Assembly: GCA_028554645.1 (NCBI GenBank)
Contig: JAQOOI010000064.1
Location: forward strand, 2,418,001 to 2,482,000
Reading direction: 5' to 3'
DNA: 64,000 nucleotides
Source: Omphalotus guepiniiformis
Lineage: Eukaryota > Basidiomycota > Agaricomycetes > Agaricales > Omphalotaceae
In this document: positions 25,041 through 37,400 of the stretch, one piece after another
Layout of the letters: each line of letters begins with the position of its first letter
Position numbering within the stretch: position 1 is the first letter of the stretch
The notes under the pieces: model-generated
Told to the model about the DNA's origin: nothing
Database searches by the model: none
Seen by the model: the letters and a program-made list of their open reading frames with translations, nothing else
Made by a program: the position numbers and the translations under genes

Positions 25041-25509
25041 TGTTGCCGGAAGCTGAGATGGAGGTGACCTCGAGAAGAAAATAATGTGACCTTGAGTTGT
25101 CTCAAGGTGACTTTTTCCGAGATATCTCAAGGTCGTCTCATCAAATAAATATCTAAAACAAGGCATTGCCGGCACTATCCCCGAGGCAACTTCACTGCCT
25201 TCCGAGTCTTGTCTGCGACAGAGCAGGTAATTATGTGTAAAAAAAACAAAAAAAAATTGAAGAAACTCATGTAACAGAGCAAAACTACAACCGTCACAGT
25301 CGAAGGTATTACTTCCAAGTAAGAGAGGAAAAGATTAGGGCTTTTGTGTGTTGCTTATGAGGAATTGATGGATCTGGTAATATTGACATGCCCACCTCGA
25401 GCTGAGCTCGAGAATGACCATCTCGAGGTGTCTCAAGGTGTATTTTTTTAAACTCAGCTCATCTCGACTCGACTCAGCCCTGGAGCTGCCTCAGCTTCCG
25501 GCAACACTA
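25038..25509. mobile_element. hAT-type MITE, 472 bp, inside the PDX1-like gene
   Basis: Perfect 20-bp terminal inverted repeats (TAGTGTTGCCGGAAGCTGAG at the left end, its complement at the right). The flanking 8-bp target-site duplication is GGAGGAAG (25030-25037 and 25510-25517). An 8-bp duplication and TAGNG termini are typical of the hAT superfamily. The interior is non-coding and carries many subterminal CTCGAG, CTCAAGGT and CTCGAGGTGTC-type motifs in both orientations, as hAT elements use for transposase binding. Perfect ends and duplication point to a recent insertion. No transposase is in the window. Confidence 0.9.
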
Positions 25510-25517
25510 GGAGGAAG

Positions 25518-25622
25518 ATCATGTCGAGTTTGTCTAGGAGCGGCTCAAGAGGCCCGAAAGGCTCTGGATCTGCCTCTAAAGGGAGGTGTGCGACAACAGA
25601 CTACTTTGATGGTATTCTTTGA
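25518..25622 (+). pseudogene. Severed C-terminal coding segment of the PDX1-like gene
   Basis: Directly after the right target-site duplication, 34 codons and a stop continue the host frame (IMSSLSRSGSRGPKG to CATTDYFDGIL). Without the element, and with one copy of the duplication, the frame runs uninterrupted from LRRK into IMSSLSRSG, so this is the original end of the gene. It is reached only by excision, or if the element is removed as an intron. Confidence 0.85.
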
Positions 25623-26531
25623 GTAGGTCCAAGTCGGTTCTGTTCTGTTCTTTTTGTGGTTTATTATGTTGAGTATTAATGTAATTTCTGAGACGTCGAA
25701 CATATCCTTGTACTACTACTGCAATGTACCATACAAAGTATTTCCAACACACATTCCTAACCCTCCTAAAAGCCGAATTACATAAGTTATGTCAAAGTTG
25801 GCTATATTTAGTCGATGATTATACAAGAAAGGAAATGTGGACACTAAATATAGCCCTCGCTCCAATTTTGGTCAAGCAACAACGCGCTCACGCACCGCAG
25901 CAAAAGAGGACATAGTACGGTATGTATGAATAAAAAGAAGACTAGTTCCACTTACCATTTCCTTTTAGTTCCTCGTATGTTCTTCCCTCCTGCAAAGCTG
26001 CAATTGCTTCGGAAAGCTCTGTATTTTGCGACGCGGAGATCAATCATCCGCAACCGCGTTGATAATGATATCTCGCTTGACGATCGTGAGAGATTCGTGC
26101 GGGCTGTCGTTGTGGTGCCCTGTGGTGCTTGGAGAAAATGTCACGGCTACTTGGCTGCTGCTTGGCTGAGGGGATGAAATTGTCACAAAAGAATTTCTTT
26201 GCGCAAACGCGTCGAGTTGTGGTCGACAACCTCTGGGAACGCCGTGGCCAACGGTCGCCGTTAGTCTCGGTTGTTTTTGGCGGTTATATCTGTTGACGAT
26301 CGTTAATGACGCGGACGGGGAGGATGGGGACATGGAGCCATTTTTGGAAGGGAAAGTAACGCACGGACCAGGCTGTCAGCTGGAAGCGTGACATTTGTTT
26401 GGCTGTTGTTACGACGTGAAAAAGGCCCTCGCCACCAGTCAATTTCTCTCTCACACCACCACCTTCCTCCTACCTTGCCTCCTTGGCTTCAACAAAGCTC
26501 TTTCTTGTCACTCATTAACCCCCTCTTTACC
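25623..26531. other. Intergenic, promoter of the secreted glycoprotein gene
   Basis: About 0.9 kb. The last 120 bp before the ATG are CT/AC-rich (CACACCACCACCTTCCTCC), typical of a strong fungal promoter. Nothing coding recognised. Confidence 0.4.
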
Positions 26532-27881
26532 ATGTTGAACCTCGCTATTTCTTCTGTTTTGGCTGCTACAGCCGTTTCTTATGTTTCTGCCCAATCTTTC
26601 GTCTCTGACCCTCTCGTAGACAAGGTCGTCCCTTATACCGCCATCGTATGCACCACCTTTTTACCTCGGTCTTTGTTCCCCGTTTCTCATTCTTGAGCGT
26701 TTTTAGCCCTACCAAGTTGACACGCACACTGATGGACGTGGACCTCAATCTGGATACAACTTGTGCAACTCTACCACTGAAGGCCAGTCGTCCGAGTGTC
26801 AAACGAGTTTCATGAATCATCTTGATGGTGAGGAATACTGCAAGTAATGCATCGAGTTGTGCGAATTGACCTTTGGTTTTAGACTTCTGTTTGTTCGCCC
26901 CTGCCAGTCCCAACTCTACTATTGGTGACACCGAGGGTGAGGAGGTTGCATGGTGCACACAGCCAGGCCGTGGCACTCGTCTCATTCCTGCCGGTGCCCT
27001 GCAGGGTGTTCAGCTCGTGCAGAGCCCTGGATATATTCAGATCGTTGGTTTCATCGACCAAACTCTTTTGAACATCCAAGATGGTGACTTTGGTGGTGAA
27101 CTTGACTCTGGAGGTCAGGATGGTGTATGTGACGTTTCAACTTTTCCCAGGATCAATTTTTTGAATTGAGCGATGATTTACAGCGTGGTAACCCTATTGG
27201 TGGACTCGTCTACTCCAACGCTTTCCCTAGCAACGGCGGCAACAACAACTCTTTCCAGCAATCTAGGCACTGGACCTAGTGAGTGTTTGACGTGCTGTTT
27301 CATCGTATGTTTGCTTGATTACCGTTCTTTCCAGCTTCATCGGTGGTGGAACTTTTTGTGCCAAGGCTTGTGACGACACTCAGCCCAACGCTGAAGCTCT
27401 TTGCCAGCACATTTACGACCGTATCGGCTGCGCCTACAACGCCCCCAGCAATGCTCAGAAGGGTACTTTCGAGAGCTGCCAAGGTGCTGACATGTCTCCT
27501 GTCGGTATTTACACCTCCAACGGCGCTACCATCACCTGGACACAGCCTCCTGAATCTCTGGGTGCCATTACTTCCATTCCCTACACTCCTACCCCTGCTC
27601 CTTCCAGCAACTGTGTCCAATTCCAGTCACAGGAACTCTACTCGCAATTAGCTAGCGTCAGCGGTGGTGTCACTACCACTGGCAGCGGTGCTTCAAGGCC
27701 CACTGGCTCTGCAGGTGCTTCTGGTTCTGGCTCTGGTTCTGGCTCTCGGGCCGCTGGCTCTGGCACTGCAACTGCTACCGGCGCTGGTGCTACCAACTCT
27801 AATGCTGCTGGCACTGCTATGGGAGTCTCGGTCGTTTCTGGCATTGCGGGTGTACTGTTCTCTGCCATGTTCTTCGCATAA
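26532..27881 (+). CDS. Secreted Ser/Gly-rich glycoprotein, macrofage activating glycoprotein-like, probably GPI-anchored
   Basis: Five exons: 26532-26645, 26707-26827, 26883-27124, 27184-27278 and 27335-27881, together 1,119 nt, or 372 residues. The signal peptide is MLNLAISSVLAATAVSYVSA. The ectodomain has paired cysteines (YNLCNSTTEGQSSEC, DFCLFAP, VAWCTQPGRGTR, GTFCAKACDDTQPNAEALC, DRIGCAY). A Ser/Gly/Thr-rich stalk follows (GASGSGSGSGSRAAGSG), then a C-terminal hydrophobic tail (GVSVVSGIAGVLFSAMFFA), the layout of a GPI attachment signal. It matches my recollection of the basidiomycete macrofage activating glycoprotein family, abundant cell-surface proteins of unknown activity. It is convergent with GPI13, whose enzyme helps build the anchor this protein would receive. 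Confidence 0.75.
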
Positions 27882-28405
27882 TACCTTCCTCGCTTGTAGT
27901 CTACACATACCTATCTACGGCGCTTATAATGCGGATTAGGGTACATATCTACCCGTGATGAATGTCGGGCCCAGGTGCTCATATTACCCAAGTAATGCAT
28001 GGACTTTTTTAATACCACCGCGTTTTTTGATTCTTGCTACTGGACTTGTTTTGACAAGGATTTTGTTCCATTCTTATCGTTCTTGTTTTGCGCCTCGTAC
28101 CGACTCTAAATTTACGATTCTTACGTGGACCTTCACTTTCTATGATTGACTTTTTTTCCACGGATCAAAAGAGATATTTGCACGGATAGGGTCGGTCTTG
28201 TGTTATTCGTACAGGTACCAATCAAGTAGTGCTGTCTCAAGAGTGTGGTTGACGTGCCAAGGTTTTGAAATACTCATCCCTGGCTTGCTTTAATTCAGTG
28301 TGAGAGACTACCTGCAGCAACGTCGAAACGAGATAAACCAAGAATCGCGCCGCTTCAACAATCAATACTTCGAGTATACAATACAACTCAATCTGAATGA
28401 ACAAC
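27882..28405. other. Convergent 3' region
   Basis: The 3' flanks of the glycoprotein gene (+) and GPI13 (-). T-rich on the + strand; no gene seen. Confidence 0.4.
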
Positions 28406-31400
28406 CTACGTCGAGACATCCTCCCTAGTCCCTTCAGTGCCCTTTTCAATATCGCGTCTTGCCTGGAACCCCGACACTTGATTAATCTTAAAGCACACTC
28501 TCTGCACCCCAACACAGAATCCAAGAAGGACAGCGACATCAACAACAAGAACCCCAACAGCCCCCGCCATAAACCTCGGCGCAAACACTTTCCAAACCAT
28601 AAGATGTCTCCTCAATATCGCCGCACTGACCGCTGTACCAAACAATAGAACAGCATAGTACATCATCACCCCCAGCGAAGCCAACACGCTTTCTCCCTTG
28701 ACTTTCGCATCCAACACGACGGCATCGCCAAATCCAGAAGTTGGTTTCGGTGAGCGATTCCACAGTGCTAAAAGATGCACAGCGAGTCCAAAAAGGAAGA
28801 TTGGGCCAAAAGTGTTCAAGATCACTGTCAGTGGTGAGAAAGGGTACGATACGGTTTCTGTAAGTAGGAATGCGGATTTCCATTGGATTGAGGAAATGGT
28901 TGATTGGTGGCCTGTTCGATAAAACGCATGCATACCCAGGAGAGATACTGGGATGATCTCTGCGAATCGGAGGGTAGGTGAAAGTTCCTTATCGTTGTTT
29001 AGTACTACGGACGGCTTGGATGACGCAAAGGCCGCTTCGAGGGCTGTGACGTCCCGTGCGCTGTCGATGACTTCGAGTAAGGAAACGAGGGCAACTGCAG
29101 AGAGTGCCAAAACGACTTGGCCTGTGAGTTGAGTGGTAATGTATATCAAACTGAGGAAGATACTCCAGAACATCAAGTATGAAGATCCGAATGCGTTCGC
29201 GAACCCTAATATATTGACGCTTTTGTCGACTTGCTTTCGGTCTTTTTCCTTCGAGGCTTTCACTTGAGGAGTTTGACTGAGGCCTGCAGCCTCAACTGCC
29301 AGACACAATGGTGAAGTCCACCAAAATGTCCCTCCACCAAACAGTGCATATATGAACACAGCCATCGCGAAGACAGTCCTAACAAGACGCAAGTTCTTTC
29401 CAGACTGCTGCTCTACGCCAAGTAAAGTAGTCGTATCCATCCGCTCCAGTATCCAATACCCAGAACCGACCAAGAGCAAAGGCCGAAGAACGTACGGCAA
29501 GAACGTACCAGCCAATCCATGATGTGACTTTGAGATTTGTAAGATTCTCTTAAAGGCGAGGGGAATGATGAGTCCGACGGGTAAAACGATACTAAGTATC
29601 AATCTGGGAGTTTCAGGAATTGACGAGGAGGCATAAAATGTGACGTGGCAGTATGGGTGCTGTTCTTCTCTGCAGACTGTACTGAACGCCATCAATCGTA
29701 CGCAGACAGCGAACAGAAGAGAGAAGCCTAGTATGCGCCTTCGGAGGCGTGATGTGGGCGCTTGAAACCCGGTGAGGACGAAAGGGATCAACGTCGAAAT
29801 GGTGAGGAATGTCATGATTCGATCTTCCCAGAATGTGAACGAGTTTGACAGGAACGACACTGCGTGGAGTGCCAAGGGGAGGGGGAACGCCGAAAGGGCA
29901 AGTTTTGGTGGTGAGGAGAATAGTATGAGAATGCATGATGCAAACGGAGCAGCAAACAAGATACAATCCAAGGTGTCAATGCCTTGCAGATACGGTTCGA
30001 ATGCTAGTGAGCCTAGGAGACCCAAAACGGAGCCTCCTGCAATACCGCGCAGACATTTCATGAGCTTGACCTCCAACCATGCTTCCCAACGATGGTCAGT
30101 GTCACTAAGTCCCGAATACACGGACCAAGTAGCAAGTACACCAACGCCGAGCAACGCCAATCCGAGACCCATTAGCAGGGGGTTGAATTGTGCCCACATG
30201 GCACGGCAAGCAGAAAGTGCGACACGCGTGTAGTTTGAGAGGGTGATGAGGTATTGTTCGTGAGTCAACGCAGTTGCTTGAGTAGCAATCCATGCATTTT
30301 GTAGATTATCCCAGGCTTCGTCGAGTTCATTGCCAGACGGACTAGATCTATAGGCTTCGAGATACCCGTGCACCTGAGCAGCATTGATTTCGAGCGCACG
30401 AGTGAGCGTCGTGCCCTTTTCGTCCCTCAAAAAGATTTCGGGGATAATTGTTCCGAGATTGTTGAAAGGAATGGGTAGACCGAGAAGCAGAGAGAGTGTG
30501 GGGAGAATATCGATTTGTTGGATCGAGCGGTGTGGGACTGAGGCGTCGGGGAAAGTTGTGTATCGCAAAAGACCGGAAGAAATAGATGCAAAAGGGAGAG
30601 ATAGCTCTGGTCCTTTGCTATAGATCCACATAGCGGAAGAAGTCTCTAGGATCCCGTCGCCGCCGTGATCACCCGAGCGATCCATCCCATGGTCACCAAG
30701 GACAACCAAGAGAGTGTCGTCGTCCAAGAGGTCGACGATGCGTTGGAGCACATCGTTCATTTGCTGTAATTTTGCTTTCATACTGGGGTGGTCAGGGCCG
30801 ACTCTGTGACCTACATGGTCAACGCCGAGGAAGTGCCCGACGAGAAAGTCAAATGGCTTGGATTTATCCTCGAGAAGGGGGAATATATGAGCAATTACAC
30901 CTTCGTCCACGGTGTGAAGATCTTCTACGTTGAAGGAATCAAATGGAAAGGTCATATTGGATTGGAAAGCGTCTGGAAAGACCGACATCCAGGTGTCATC
31001 TCCCATGAAAGCAGCCTGCGAAATCAGTAAAATTGCGAGCACACCGACGCGTCAACACACGTACTTTCTTTCCATTTGCATTCAACTGCTTGATAATAGA
31101 ATCCTCTGCTATTGAAGACCCTCCAAAGTTGTTTCCGAGGTCAACGAATGTGGGTAACGACCCTGTCGTTAATCCTTTGATACGCTGAAGCGTTGTTGTC
31201 GGCGGATCAGCGTATGCATTGAAGATGAATGAATTTCGAGGTCGAGAAGCAGTGAGTTCCGCAGGAAGTGTGAGGACATGATGATGATAGGGCGACACAG
31301 GAAGAGGTGGCTCCGGTGACACGAAATCAAAGCGCAGTGCGTCGATTATTAGGAAAACAGCGCGATTGTGTGTCGCTGGTAGCGTACAATTAGAGCATTC

Positions 31401-31514
31401 ATTGCTTTCAGTGAGAGCAAGACGCGTCAAGAGAAATCCACTGGTGAAGAGGTATATTCCTGCTAGATGTACGAAGAATACCCAGAGCAGAATCAACAAG
31501 CCTTTCGAAAGCAT
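28406..31514 (-). CDS. GPI13: GPI ethanolamine phosphate transferase 3 (Gpi13/PIG-O)
   Basis: Two exons, 31514-31065 and 31015-28406, together 3,060 nt, or 1,019 residues, typical for Gpi13. The N-terminal membrane segment (LSKGLLILLWVFFVHLAGIY) is followed by the alkaline-phosphatase-type lumenal domain: VFLIIDALRFDFV carries the nucleophile region, and MGDDTWMSVFP, HFLGVDHVGHRVGPDHP and LVVLGDHGMDRSGDHGG carry metal-binding residues. The second half is a long series of membrane helices. The enzyme adds ethanolamine phosphate to the third mannose of the GPI anchor in the ER. Its start is 317 bp from the divergent M50B-like gene. Confidence 0.95.
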
Positions 31515-31830
31515 GAAGGATATTTTACTCGAGGAAGGCTGTCAGCCGCCTTTCGGTAAGACTTGAAGCTTGAAAGCTAGATTATTGTTAGGACCCGTTC
31601 TGATTCCGAATAGAAAATAAACAGCTTGGACCAGCCTCGAGCTCCAAGTGGCAGTGGTGGCAGAGAAATAGCGAGAATGGCGATGCCCGAGCCAACGGCC
31701 CGCAGCAGCCGGCTACAAAACATGCTAAATTGGCGCTAAATTCGCCTATCCGCAGTGCTCTTCTTGCTTCTTCACTTTCATCACCTTCACATTCTTCCTT
31801 TTTGTCTTCAACTATTCACGATATTGTCTC
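31515..31830. promoter_or_regulatory. Divergent promoter of GPI13 and the M50B-like gene
   Basis: A 316-bp gap between opposite-facing starts, with a CT-rich leader before 31831 (TTCTTGCTTCTTCACTTTC). Probably bidirectional. Confidence 0.45.
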
Positions 31831-33273
31831 ATGCCCTCTATTAACGACCCACCTCACGCAACTTTCGGCGCGTTCCTCGAGTCAAGAGATTTTCAAAGTC
31901 GAATAACGCCAAATGACACCCAGCGGACTACTTTAATCGTCGCCGGCTGCTATATTTTAGTGATTGCTATTCTATGGCATGTTTGAGCTAGAACAGATAT
32001 ATTCGACAAGGACTTAGATGGTCTCTCACAGGCATGTTCCAGTCCTCAGTTGGATAAGTAAGTAGTCGCCCTAAATATCTTCATTTCCTGTGGTTAATGT
32101 TGGTTGGATAGTTTATCCTTTCAAGTCTGTTCCGATTACCCTCTACAGTATCTTTTATGCTGACCTGATTGCCTCAGACTATTGACTGTCGGTTTTCATG
32201 AAGTATGTCCAACTCGTATTCCCCATTGTTACCCCTCATTTAATGGATCTGCAGATGAGCCATGCTTTCATGGGTGTTCTAACTTGCGCCCACATTCATT
32301 CAATTGAACTTGATCGTGCGTAATGACTAGTCAGAATGTTGCTCCTAAGTCTTATATTCTAGCCTCGTAGCCAATGAAGGAGGAGCAACGAGAATGTCCG
32401 GGGGCATCCAATGGCTCACACTTCCTGCCGGATATCTGGGATCCTCATTCATCGGGGCATGCCTAATTACCTGCGGTTTTGACACGAATGCAAGCAAAGT
32501 GGCCTCCCTCGTGCTGGCCGTCTTTTTCTTGTTTACCCTGTGGTGGGCTCGGCGTGATTGGTTGTAAGCAAACTAACGTAGTCGGATCATGGGCTGGGTG
32601 TGCTTACCCTTGGCATGCTCTAGAACCTGGGTGCTGATTATTGGGATGTCCGGTCTTATTGTGCTGTTTTGGTTCGTGGCTGGAGGTGTCGCCTTGAGAT
32701 ATTTTGCAAGTGACATTGCTTGAGCATTCCGGTAACCAAACTGATATGTCTGACTAGGTCCTTTTCATTGGCGTGATGTCTTGCTTATATGTCCTCTGGG
32801 ATGTGATTGGTCCGTAATTCTCCTTTTGGTGGCTTCTCACCCCCTCTAACACACATCCCTTGGCAGACGACACCATCGCCCGCAAAGTAAACTCGTCCGA
32901 TGCTTCTGCATTCGCAAAGATCTGTGGCTGCTGCCCATCGCAAGGTTTGTCGTTGTTCTGCACGCGAGTTCTTGATACTCAAAACCGTTACTTCGGGCAG
33001 TGTGGGGTGTCATCTGGTTGATCCAAGCGTTTATCTTTTTCGCTCTCAGCATCATAGTTGGCCTCGTTGCTTTCAAAGTCTGTATTCCTGTAATTACTTA
33101 GCGTGCGCGGCATGATACTGACTACACTTGAACAGGAATCCGCCGCACAGCAAAAAGAAGACTCGTCTCATTTCTTGCCTGTCCCGGGTTCATCGGGCGC
33201 ACTGTCGACGTCACCTAGCCTTGCAGTAGCATTGGTGTCGTCGATACTCGTACTTGCGGCGCGACACATATAA
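31831..33273 (+). CDS. M50B-like integral membrane metalloprotease, eleven exons
   Basis: Exons: 31831-31976, 32032-32057, 32112-32124, 32178-32202, 32255-32315, 32371-32563, 32624-32705, 32758-32809, 32867-32944, 33001-33077 and 33136-33273. The sum is 891 nt, or 296 residues, in frame throughout. The zinc motif HExxH is in VGFHEMSHAFMG, split by an intron after the Glu codon. NEGGATRMSGGIQWLTLPAG follows, then at least five hydrophobic segments (for example SLVLAVFFLFTLWW, LIVLFWFVAGGVALRYF) and a Ser-rich tail. This layout fits the fungal peptidase M50B-like family; its substrates are unknown. Exons 2-4 are microexons of 26, 13 and 25 nt. Introns 1 and 7 use GC donors (the latter GCAAGT); intron 1 also has the 8-bp sequence GGCATGTT at both ends. 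Confidence 0.9.
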
Positions 33274-34406
33274 AACTGATCCTTCCGTTAGACTCACCTC
33301 GACATATACCATTAGGACAGCCTACGAGATATTGACGTTAACTTGTTATACGAAGCTCTGTATCATCTGCTATTTGCTGTATCTTGCTTTGCGCTTTCTG
33401 GATCAGCCGCTTCTGTTTTACGCGGAAGATGGCTGGAAGGACTAGACGCCTCTCCTTGTCTTGAATCTTGTGTTTACGGACTTGTTTTGTAGAATTAATC
33501 ACCTTGCTAATTATATCAACGTGAGCAAAAATTACAAAGTTCGGAGTGACATATAATTTCCTTCTCTCGCTTCTAACTCCTGCTTCGCACAACTTGAACT
33601 AGGTGACCTTATTCTACTCGACGACGGCGTCACCAGCTCAGTGTTCTTCTTAATTGGTAGCGTTAGTTCTTTTAACGACCCTCAGAATTCCCACCGTTAC
33701 ATTGGTTCTTTCCTGCTTCTATGTTCATATGATGTCCGAAATATTCCCTCTCAAAACTTCTGTTCTTCAAGCTATACCATTCTTCGAACATACAAACATC
33801 GACCTTCAGAGGCTCGTTCTGGCCCTTGACTAATTTACCGTGAGCATACGTGAGAAGACACGCCCGTTAGGGCTCAGTTAGGGCTCAGTGCACGATGCTG
33901 GATGACCTCAATAATAACCAGGCACTCGTACAGATTCACCAGAAAAATGCTAATCAAGTCAAGTCCAACATGTCTGTTCTGACATGCCTTCATTAAACCA
34001 AGCTTGACAAATATGCAAGATAACAACGTTCCACCAGGAGAATCTCATGACTGAGAACCTCTATCTCGTGGCCGCCTAATATCGTACAATTCCATTGATG
34101 ATCATCATATATACTGACTTGTTCTGTAGCACGACGGTAGGATTGGTAACCCCCCTGGATGACCTGCAGTTCGAGTGCCTCTCGGATATTACTCAAACTA
34201 GAAGCCCAAAAGTGCAAACAACTCGTTCTTCGGCTTCAAGCGCCAACTTAGCAAAGCCTACCAACTTTCCACGTAATCCAACGTGGATGAGTTCAATCCA
34301 GCAGTTTCCATCGCTGTGCCAGGGAGGCTAGTATTTCTTTCGTCCTGTTTTCCAGGCCTTTCAGGCCCTCCCACCCACTCGTACTTTCGTCCAGGCAAAC
34401 TCTAAG
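33274..34406. other. Intergenic, nothing coding recognised
   Basis: About 1.1 kb between two plus-strand genes. Contains a two-copy GTTAGGGCTCA repeat at 33866-33888. No gene seen. Confidence 0.4.
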
Positions 34407-35878
34407 ATGCCTCTGCCCGTCTGCAAAGGATTCGATCTCGATGCTCGACCCAGTATCTTCAAGTCTCCCTCAGAGTGGGCAGCTTTCTGGACAACTCTGG
34501 GTCCCTGGTTCGCAGCTCACGGCTACTCACTACACACACCCGGTTCTAAATCTACTTTCGATCTTTCTGACGCCCTCACCTTACCAGCTCGAGATACTCC
34601 CCACGAGCAGCAGCAACCTCCTTATGCTTTCACGGATACTTCAGCTGGTCAGCAGCTAATCTACGACAACAAGATGGAGGGAATTAATATTCCCCCGTTC
34701 GTTGCTACATGCAATACCGGAAGAGTGTATGCTGCGCAGGACTCGCTCGGGAGACACATTTGTATCAAACTGGTGCGGGCGAACTCGGAGCAGCTGAGGG
34801 TGGTAGAGTTGCTGAGAAGCCAACGCGAGACACCTGGGGTGCTGCCTGTGCTTAATGTCCTTCGGTACGACAACGATTATGCATTCATTGTCATGCCACG
34901 TTGGGGAGATATCCCCGGACCGTGTAATTTGTTCCGCTCAGTGTCGGAAGTCGTCGAATTCGTGGTTGATGTCCTGCAGGTGAAGATTGACTTCTTGAGA
35001 GGGGCTCGAAAGAGCGAACGACGACTAATAGCATTCCTTTGCGCAGGGTCTCCGAACACTCCACGAGCTTCGCATTGCACACCGAGACATTAAGATCAAC
35101 AATATGGTACTGAATCACCTCTTTCCGTTACCTGTCCGTTTCCGAACGGAAAACTTGTTCACGTCGGTGCGCGAAACGGTTAAGCATCGCATAAGATATG
35201 CTATTATCGACTTTGATTTCGCGATGATTGTCCCACCGGGGATCTCTGAATTACCGTCAAGCCTAGCTTGGATGCAGGAATATAGTGCGCTGGATGTAGC
35301 GCAAGGGGAATTGTTCTATGATCCGTTCGCGTATGATGTCGGTGTCCTTGGTGTTTTTTTATGCGAAATGCTTCAGGTAGGTCCCCCTGTCGTAGTCAGA
35401 CATATTTTTGTATCTCATCACATATATGTCTATGATTTTAATGCAGAAATTCATACCGTCAATACCCCCTCTCGCTCCTCTACTCGATAGAATGACGACC
35501 CACGAGCTCAATAAACGCTTCACAGGGAGTGAGGCACACGAATTCGCCATTCGTTACCTACAAACCGGCCTCACATCAGAACAACTCTCAGCCCCACTCG
35601 ATAACGGAGGCAGACTGTGGATAGCATGGAACGTCCACGACCGTTGGGAAGATCTTCCGGATGATTATGTTGTGGCGTGGAGTGCATATCGCACGCCTCC
35701 CGTACCAACTTGGATGCGATACTTGAGGCAGATATGCATGACGGACCGGGGACTGAAGCGTGTCCAGGCGGTAAGGCGGGTCGCAAGGGTATTCGGATTC
35801 CCTCTGAGAATGGCAAAGGATCAGAAAATGGACCCAGCTGATGTACTTCGTGCGCTACGGAAGAATGATTTTATATAA
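34407..35878 (+). CDS. Protein kinase-like protein, fungal-specific type
   Basis: Three exons, 34407-34979, 35047-35376 and 35447-35878, together 444 residues. The kinase-like fold is recognisable: GRHICIKLV provides the ATP-binding Lys, HELRIAHRDIKINNMVL is a complete catalytic loop with HRD, Lys and Asn, and YAIIDFDFAMIVPP stands where DFG is expected, with Asp for Gly. The N-terminal 110 residues (SPSEWAAFWTTLGPWFAAHG) and the C-terminal region are not kinase-like. No signal peptide or membrane segment. Agaricomycetes have large families of such kinases with altered DFG motifs. It may be active, since the metal-binding Asp is kept; the substrate is unknown. Confidence 0.8.
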
Positions 35879-36339
35879 TTACTTTGGCATGCTGGATCAT
35901 GCCTGGATATAAGGATCGTTCGTTTATCTTCAGTGAGTTCGAATGCGAGAACATCTTTCCCGGTCATACAAGTATCTGTAGTCTCGCTTCGGCAACAGAC
36001 GGACGAACACTGAAATGCATTCCATCTCGCGCGTTGATTTACTAATCGCAGGCTTCTGGGTCCGGCCGGCGAAACATTGCAATTGGCTGGCCAACTCAAG
36101 CAACTGGGGCAGTGCCTGTTTCCTACCGACTTTAGCGTCGGCCTTGCTTGTTTAAGATTCGCTCGTCGCACATGCTTGACCAGGTGTCCGAAAGTGTGGA
36201 GAAGGGAGAGGTCACAAGCAGAAAACTAAAATTCACTGAAGATATAAACCGTCAATCATACAAATGTGAGAAACCAAAACCGTTGACCAGCATCCTGCTA
36301 TGTACCCGGTAGTATGCTAATCCATCCACTATAGACGGA
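35879..36339. other. Convergent 3' region
   Basis: The 3' flanks of the kinase-like gene (+) and the first Rab11 gene (-). No gene recognised. Confidence 0.4.

Positions 36340-37400
<1,061 letters not shown>

Noticed and set aside
29988..30002. GGTTCGAAT, similar to a tRNA B box
   Set aside because: It lies inside the GPI13 coding sequence with no A box or cloverleaf around it.
32112..32124. Reading the M50B-like gene without the 13-nt exon
   Set aside because: Skipping it breaks the frame before the HExxH motif; including it gives an exact frame over all eleven exons.
33866..33888. Two TTAGGG-containing repeats
   Set aside because: Only two units with a CTCAG interruption, inside a gene-rich region; not a telomere or a credible interstitial telomere tract.
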